Part shown: in pieces, positions 51,674-54,805 of the stretch
Layout of the letters: every line of letters starts with the position of its first letter
Numbering within the stretch: the first letter of the stretch is position 1
Assembly (NCBI GenBank): GCA_016795375.1
Contig: JAEUHJ010000017.1
Span: forward strand, 1 to 54,805
Length of the DNA stretch: 54,805 nt
Direction of reading: 5' to 3'
Origin: Verrucomicrobiaceae bacterium
GTDB lineage: Bacteria; Verrucomicrobiota; Verrucomicrobiia; Verrucomicrobiales; Verrucomicrobiaceae
Notes under the pieces: model-generated
What the model was told of the DNA's origin: nothing
Database searches by the model: none
The model's input: only the letters and a program-made list of their open reading frames with translations
Made by a program: the position numbers and the translations under genes

Positions 51674-52873
51674 TCAAGGCGTGGCATCCGGCCGTTTGCC
51701 GAGGCGGGCGATGATGTCGCCCATCTTGTTATTGCGGATGACCTCGAGTTTCACCTCACTGCCCGGCGGCTGGGCCCGGATGATGTCCAGCAGATCTCTC
51801 GGGGAACGGAAGGCCATGCCTTGAAACTTGGTCACCACGTCTCCCGTGCGCAGGCCGGCCTCGGTGGCAGGAGACTCAGGGCTGATGTCGGTGATCATGG
51901 CCCCGCGACGCGCGGTCCCCCACACCGGATCGATGTTCACCGGTTCGCTGCTGACCTCCAGGCCGAGGTAACCACGGCCGGACGCCCCGTTGACACCTGC
52001 GGCCCGGCTTCCTTCGCGCATTTTCTCCAGGATTCTGTCCACGACCATCTTCGCCTCGTTGGAAGGGACGGCCAGGCCCACTCCCTGCCAGGCACGCACG
52101 CTTTCATCGCCGCGATAAAGAGCCACATTCACGCCGATGATCTCGCCGCGGATGTTCACCAGCGGGCCGCCGGAGTTGCCAGGATTGATGACGGTGTCGG
52201 TCTGCAGGTAGTCCATCTGGCTGTCGCTGAGATGACGGTCGCGCGCGCTGATGATGCCTTGCGTGACGGTGCCGCTGAGGCCGAAGGGATTGCCCACCGC
52301 GAAGACGATCTGACCGACCCGGGCGTCGTCGGAGTTGCCAAATTTCAGCGCCTGGAAATCCGTGCGATGGCTGTCGATCTTCAGCAGGGCGATGTCCCGC
52401 TCAGGACTGGCATCGAGAATCTGCACCGGGTATTTTTTGTTGTCATTGGTGGTGATCTGGATTTCCGCCACGCCTTCGATGACATGAAAATTCGTGACCA
52501 CATGACCTTCCTTGCTGATGATCACACCCGATCCAAGCCCCGGAACGACCTGGGCACGCTCCCCGATCAATCCGAAGAAGGGATGCCAGCGCATCTCCCC
52601 GGGCCGGACGGTCTTCGTGGTCACGCTGACGACGGAGGGCAGCACGGCCGCGGAAAGTTTCGCGAACTCGTCGTTCAACCGGCTCATGAGCGGCAGCTCG
52701 TCGAGTTCCAGCTTCGACTTCGCCGGCGTGGTGAGATTCGCCGCAGACGGCCTCTCCCCGCGCAGCAGACCGGGCAGGCCGTATTCATCGCGGCCATGCC
52801 GCCACCACGAAAACAACAGCGCGGCCAGGATGAAGATGAGCGCGGCAAACAACAGACGGCGGAGTTTTTCCAT
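51674..52873 (-). CDS. HtrA/DegP-like serine protease with one PDZ domain
   Basis: A 399-residue protein with an N-terminal membrane helix (about 6-23) acting as an uncleaved anchor. The trypsin-like domain, about 70-290, has the triad H130 (VVTNFHVIEG), D160 (ERDIALLKID) and S234 (NPGNSGGPLV). One PDZ domain follows at about 305-395 (GRGYLGLEVSS, SPATEAGLRTGDVVTKFQG). HtrA proteases degrade misfolded periplasmic proteins and signal envelope stress. The one-PDZ layout is that of DegS/HtrA-like anchored forms. Its neighbour upstream is a receiver-only response regulator, 68 bases away on the same strand. No sigma-E-type promoter was recognised. Confidence 0.93.
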   Translation of the reverse strand: MEKLRRLLFAALIFILAALLFSWWRHGRDEYGLPGLLRGERPSAANLTTPAKSKLELDELPLMSRLNDEFAKLSAAVLPSVVSVTTKTVRPGEMRWHPFFGLIGERAQVVPGLGSGVIISKEGHVVTNFHVIEGVAEIQITTNDNKKYPVQILDASPERDIALLKIDSHRTDFQALKFGNSDDARVGQIVFAVGNPFGLSGTVTQGIISARDRHLSDSQMDYLQTDTVINPGNSGGPLVNIRGEIIGVNVALYRGDESVRAWQGVGLAVPSNEAKMVVDRILEKMREGSRAAGVNGASGRGYLGLEVSSEPVNIDPVWGTARRGAMITDISPESPATEAGLRTGDVVTKFQGMAFRSPRDLLDIIRAQPPGSEVKLEVIRNNKMGDIIARLGKRPDATP

Positions 52874-52941
52874 GGCAAAAAATGCGTCAGCGCAGGAGAA
52901 CTTCCAACCTCAAACTTCAGCGACGTGCCGGCAGCGCGGCG

Positions 52942-53364
52942 TCAGGCCGCTTTTTTTGGACAGATGATGATCAGCTTCTGGCGCGGCGCGGGCGGCGGCT
53001 CATGCGGTTCGGCCAGGGCGCGGCCCAATGCGCCGGTGATCTCCTCCGGCTGGAAGGGCTTTGTCACATAATCGCAGGCGCCACGGCGGATCGCCGTCAC
53101 GATGTCGCGCGTTTCCGAACAGGCGGAAACCATCACAAAACGCGTGCCAGGCGATGCCTCACGGGCTTCGCGAAGGATTTCAAGGCCGTCCACATCGCCG
53201 AGACGGCGGTCAACCAACGCGACCTCGGGACTCAGTTCGCGGATGGCGTCCAAACCGGCGCGACCATTGTCAAAGGCCATCACCTCATGCCCTTCCGACT
53301 GGCAGAGTGCGGAGAGCAGCTTCAAAACAGGGGGATGATCATCAATAACAACGACATTTGCCAT
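52942..53364 (-). CDS. Single-domain response regulator (receiver only)
   Basis: A 140-residue CheY-like receiver starting at the ATG 53364. The phosphorylation site is D52 (VALVDRRLG), with the acidic pair D8-D9 (VVVIDDH), the S80 switch residue and K102 (YVTKPF). No DNA-binding or enzymatic output domain follows the receiver, only a proline-rich tail ending in lysines. Its cognate kinase is not in the window, so the output must be by protein contact. It may be co-transcribed with the HtrA-like protease downstream. The open frame upstream of 53364 is not a credible start. Confidence 0.9.
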   Translation of the reverse strand: MANVVVIDDHPPVLKLLSALCQSEGHEVMAFDNGRAGLDAIRELSPEVALVDRRLGDVDGLEILREAREASPGTRFVMVSACSETRDIVTAIRRGACDYVTKPFQPEEITGALGRALAEPHEPPPAPRQKLIIICPKKAA

Positions 53365-53403
53365 AATGAGTCGATTTTTAGCACGCCTGGTCGGGAACAG
53401 CAA

Positions 53404-53751
53404 GGCTCATGGAAGAAACTTGTAACGCACTTTGTGGAGTGCGCTGCATAATGCTTGGCATCCTTTTCCCGCCGGATCCTCCGCCGGAGCGCTCAAACCC
53501 CACGGCAGGTTGTTCGCGTTGGGATCCACGCCCACCAGCGGCATCGGCAGGCTGTTGCTGGTGCCCGTTTGAAACAAATGCGTGCTCACGCTGTAGCTGC
53601 CGCTCTGCGTCGTGCCGTGTTCCGCTTCGGGTAAAAACGAGCCTGCATGCCGCTGCGGATGATCTCAGGACGCTCGATCAATGGCAATGCGTAACCTGGC
53701 TGGCGTTGGTTCTTCGCGAATTCGAGGACGATCAAACAACAGTTCTGTCAA
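53404..53751 (-). pseudogene. Broken coding remnant at the mobile-element margin
   Basis: Two frames together look like one protein. LEFAKNQRQPGYALPLIERPEIIRSG.. runs until about 53640, then the other frame continues as EAEHGTTQSGSYSVSTHLFQTG, NSLPMPLVGVDPNANNLPWGLSAPAEDP and stops at 53407. A stop codon interrupts the second frame upstream, so there is at least one frameshift. I do not recognise the family. The start is lost, and the sequence meets the 3' end of the phage/plasmid-like gene at 53752. The bases TCAACTATCGACCCCTGACCC near 53745 recall repeated ends around insertion elements. Confidence 0.45.
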
Positions 53752-54480
53752 CTATCGACCCCTGACCCTTTCCTGTAGGTCGATCAAGCGGGCAATCTGC
53801 GTCGTGTTGCCGCCCTCCATCGCCTTTTTCGTGACGAGCAGCTTGGCGGCAGCCGTCATCAACATTTGGCTGGCGTTGCGTGCCTCGGCCTCGTTGACGA
53901 GCTGGCGCAGGTTGGTGGGCAGGCTGTCTTTGTCGAGAACCACCGTCCCGCTGTCCATCCAGCGCACAACGAGCCTTTCAGCGGCCACGGGATCAGCGGC
54001 GAACAGGCGGTTGGCGAGTTCCTGCATTTCCGCGTGCGTGACTTCCTCGGGGCGCATGCGGCGCTGGTCGATGGCTGCAAAGGCGGCGTTTCCTGACATC
54101 GCGAGGTCAGGACGGCCACCTGCGGCTTTCACCTGTCCGTCCTCAACCTGAACGGTCGGCTTTGTGGCAGCGCGATCCATGAGGATTTGGAAGCGGCCAC
54201 CCGCCATGCGCAGGATGTTGCCCACCGCGACAAGCGAGAGATTACGGGCGGCGGCGATGTCCTCGATGGATTTCCCTGCCCACTGGTCTTGCAGCACGTC
54301 ACGCCAGATCGGTGGCATGGTGGATAGGATTTCGCGGGCTTGAGCCTGTTTGTCTGGCTGCGCGGGTGCGCTGTAAAGCGTCGCGCCGTGCTCGCTCTCT
54401 AGTCCAGATAGGAGTCGAGACGCGCTGCGATGAAGTTCCTGAACTGAGCCTCGTTCATAGACCTGACCCGCTCGCCCCAT
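53752..54480 (-). CDS. Phage/plasmid-like protein of unknown function
   Basis: A 242-residue open frame. The start at 54480 is uncertain, as the first about 30 residues overlap the small gene at 54399-54596 in another frame. From about residue 35 it reads as a soluble helical protein: DKQAQAREILSTMPPIWRDVLQDQWAGK, SIEDIAAARNLSLVAVGNILRMA (a sigma-region-4/HTH-like pattern), and MQELANRLFAADPVAAERLVVRWMDSG with SQMLMTAAAKLLVTKKAM. I know of no characterised match. It resembles fragments of large polyvalent proteins from phages or plasmids. It may have been joined in frame to the upstream small gene once. Confidence 0.5.
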   Translation of the reverse strand: MGRAGQVYERGSVQELHRSASRLLSGLESEHGATLYSAPAQPDKQAQAREILSTMPPIWRDVLQDQWAGKSIEDIAAARNLSLVAVGNILRMAGGRFQILMDRAATKPTVQVEDGQVKAAGGRPDLAMSGNAAFAAIDQRRMRPEEVTHAEMQELANRLFAADPVAAERLVVRWMDSGTVVLDKDSLPTNLRQLVNEAEARNASQMLMTAAAKLLVTKKAMEGGNTTQIARLIDLQERVRGR

Positions 54481-54596
54481 CGCTCGTGCTGTGAGTAGCG
54501 CTCGCGTAGCTGTGGTAACTCCAACCCCGTGAGAATACGCGCCAAGTCCTCCAAGCCACTCGCTGAGTTCAGTGCTTCTTTGCGTTCTGCCGTCAT
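54399..54596 (-). CDS. Small hypothetical protein near mobile-element end
   Basis: A 65-residue open frame ending ARLDSYLD, with LEDLARILTGLELPQLRERYS and WGERVRSMNEAQFRNFIAARLD. It overlaps the 5' part of the gene at 53752-54480 in another frame. A frameshift near 54400 could join the two into a single protein; I cannot tell whether this is a true small gene or the N-terminus of a broken one. No family was recognised. Confidence 0.4.
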   Translation of the reverse strand: MTAERKEALNSASGLEDLARILTGLELPQLRERYSQHERWGERVRSMNEAQFRNFIAARLDSYLD

Positions 54597-54678
54597 GCTT
54601 TAATATGCCCTTTTTCAGGTCGATTTGCCACTCTTTTTTCAGGTTGTAAATAAAGTGTCTGTCCCGAATGGCACTCGG

Positions 54679-54805
54679 TTAAGCGACGGCGCGGTAGCGC
54701 TCGCGGTGGGGGATTTCCTGGAACTGGTGGCGGGGTGCGGTGAGCAGTTGGTAGGATTTGGGACGTCGCTTTTTTGCTCGTGGTTCTCGTCGTCCAGGTC
54801 GCAAC
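54679..54805 (-). mobile_element. 3' end of a transposase (IS4-like), cut by window edge
   Basis: The minus strand is open from the window edge to a TAA at 54679-54681, giving 41 residues: REPRAKKRRPKSYQLL followed by TAPRHQFQEIPHRERYR. This basic tail is what I remember from IS4-like transposase C-termini. The bases AGTGTCTGTCCC near 54655 could be part of an IS end. Everything upstream of the C-terminus lies beyond the window. Confidence 0.6.

Noticed and set aside
1..54805. CRISPR arrays, tRNA and rRNA genes
   Set aside because: No regularly spaced direct repeats, cloverleaf or rRNA sequence was recognised by eye; a tRNA scan would be decisive.

Overview
The window looks like chromosome from a high-GC Verrucomicrobiota bacterium (Verrucomicrobiaceae / Prosthecobacter-like). 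The assignment rests on gene families rather than a marker gene: two large secreted 'PVC-type' dehydrogenase / HEAT / cytochrome c proteins, a DUF1080 protein, three ceramidase-like secreted proteins, LamG-propeller and GH123/DUF4091-like proteins, many predicted signal peptides, and palindromic intergenic repeats. No rRNA, tRNA or CRISPR array was recognised.

Layout. 1-3.4 kb: a truncated DapA/NanA-family aldolase divergent from an AraC regulator, then recN. 3.4-5.6 kb (minus): galE, a secreted FnIII protein with a toxin-like C-terminus, and a CPCC-type cysteine-rich gene starting 2 nt after it. 5.7-9.1 kb: a PVC cytochrome c protein and a DUF433/DUF5615 toxin-antitoxin pair. 9.1-15.6 kb: a TauE exporter, a membrane protein, and a housekeeping run purM-lysA-metF-ROK kinase. 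15.7-31 kb: an island of secreted degradative proteins (ceramidase-like, carbohydrate-binding, GH123-like, beta-helix/sialidase fusion, PhoD, cytochrome c dehydrogenase, GH101-like, LamG-propeller). 31-34.7 kb: a zone of gene decay, with a frameshifted and truncated six-hairpin-like gene, a duplicated small domain, and a chimeric M14 peptidase / alpha-beta hydrolase remnant. 34.8-42.7 kb: an S11 peptidase, a D-aminoacylase-like amidohydrolase, a secretin-like lipoprotein, DUF1080, two more ceramidase-like genes and a propeller protein. 42.9-45.9 kb: a TPR membrane protein and ComEC. 46-51.6 kb: a probable iron/heme uptake locus with a TonB receptor, a Kelch+PQQ protein and an AraC regulator. 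51.7-53.4 kb: an HtrA-like protease and a receiver-only response regulator. 53.4-54.8 kb: a mobile-element margin with a broken coding remnant, phage/plasmid-like genes and the 3' end of a transposase.

How the genes may work together (inference). The secreted proteins suggest a heterotrophic scavenger of complex glycoconjugates: sialidase, GH123-like and GH101-like hydrolases, ceramidase-like and phosphatase enzymes would release sugars, lipids and phosphate, periplasmic cytochrome c dehydrogenases would oxidise sugars, and an aldolase and ROK kinase would feed them into metabolism. The observations I rate highest are a shared 15-nt word plus a Fur-like palindrome in the iron-uptake locus, the secreted toxin-like/CPCC gene pair, the LamG domain interrupted by a propeller, the duplicated unknown C-terminal domain, and the M14/hydrolase chimera.
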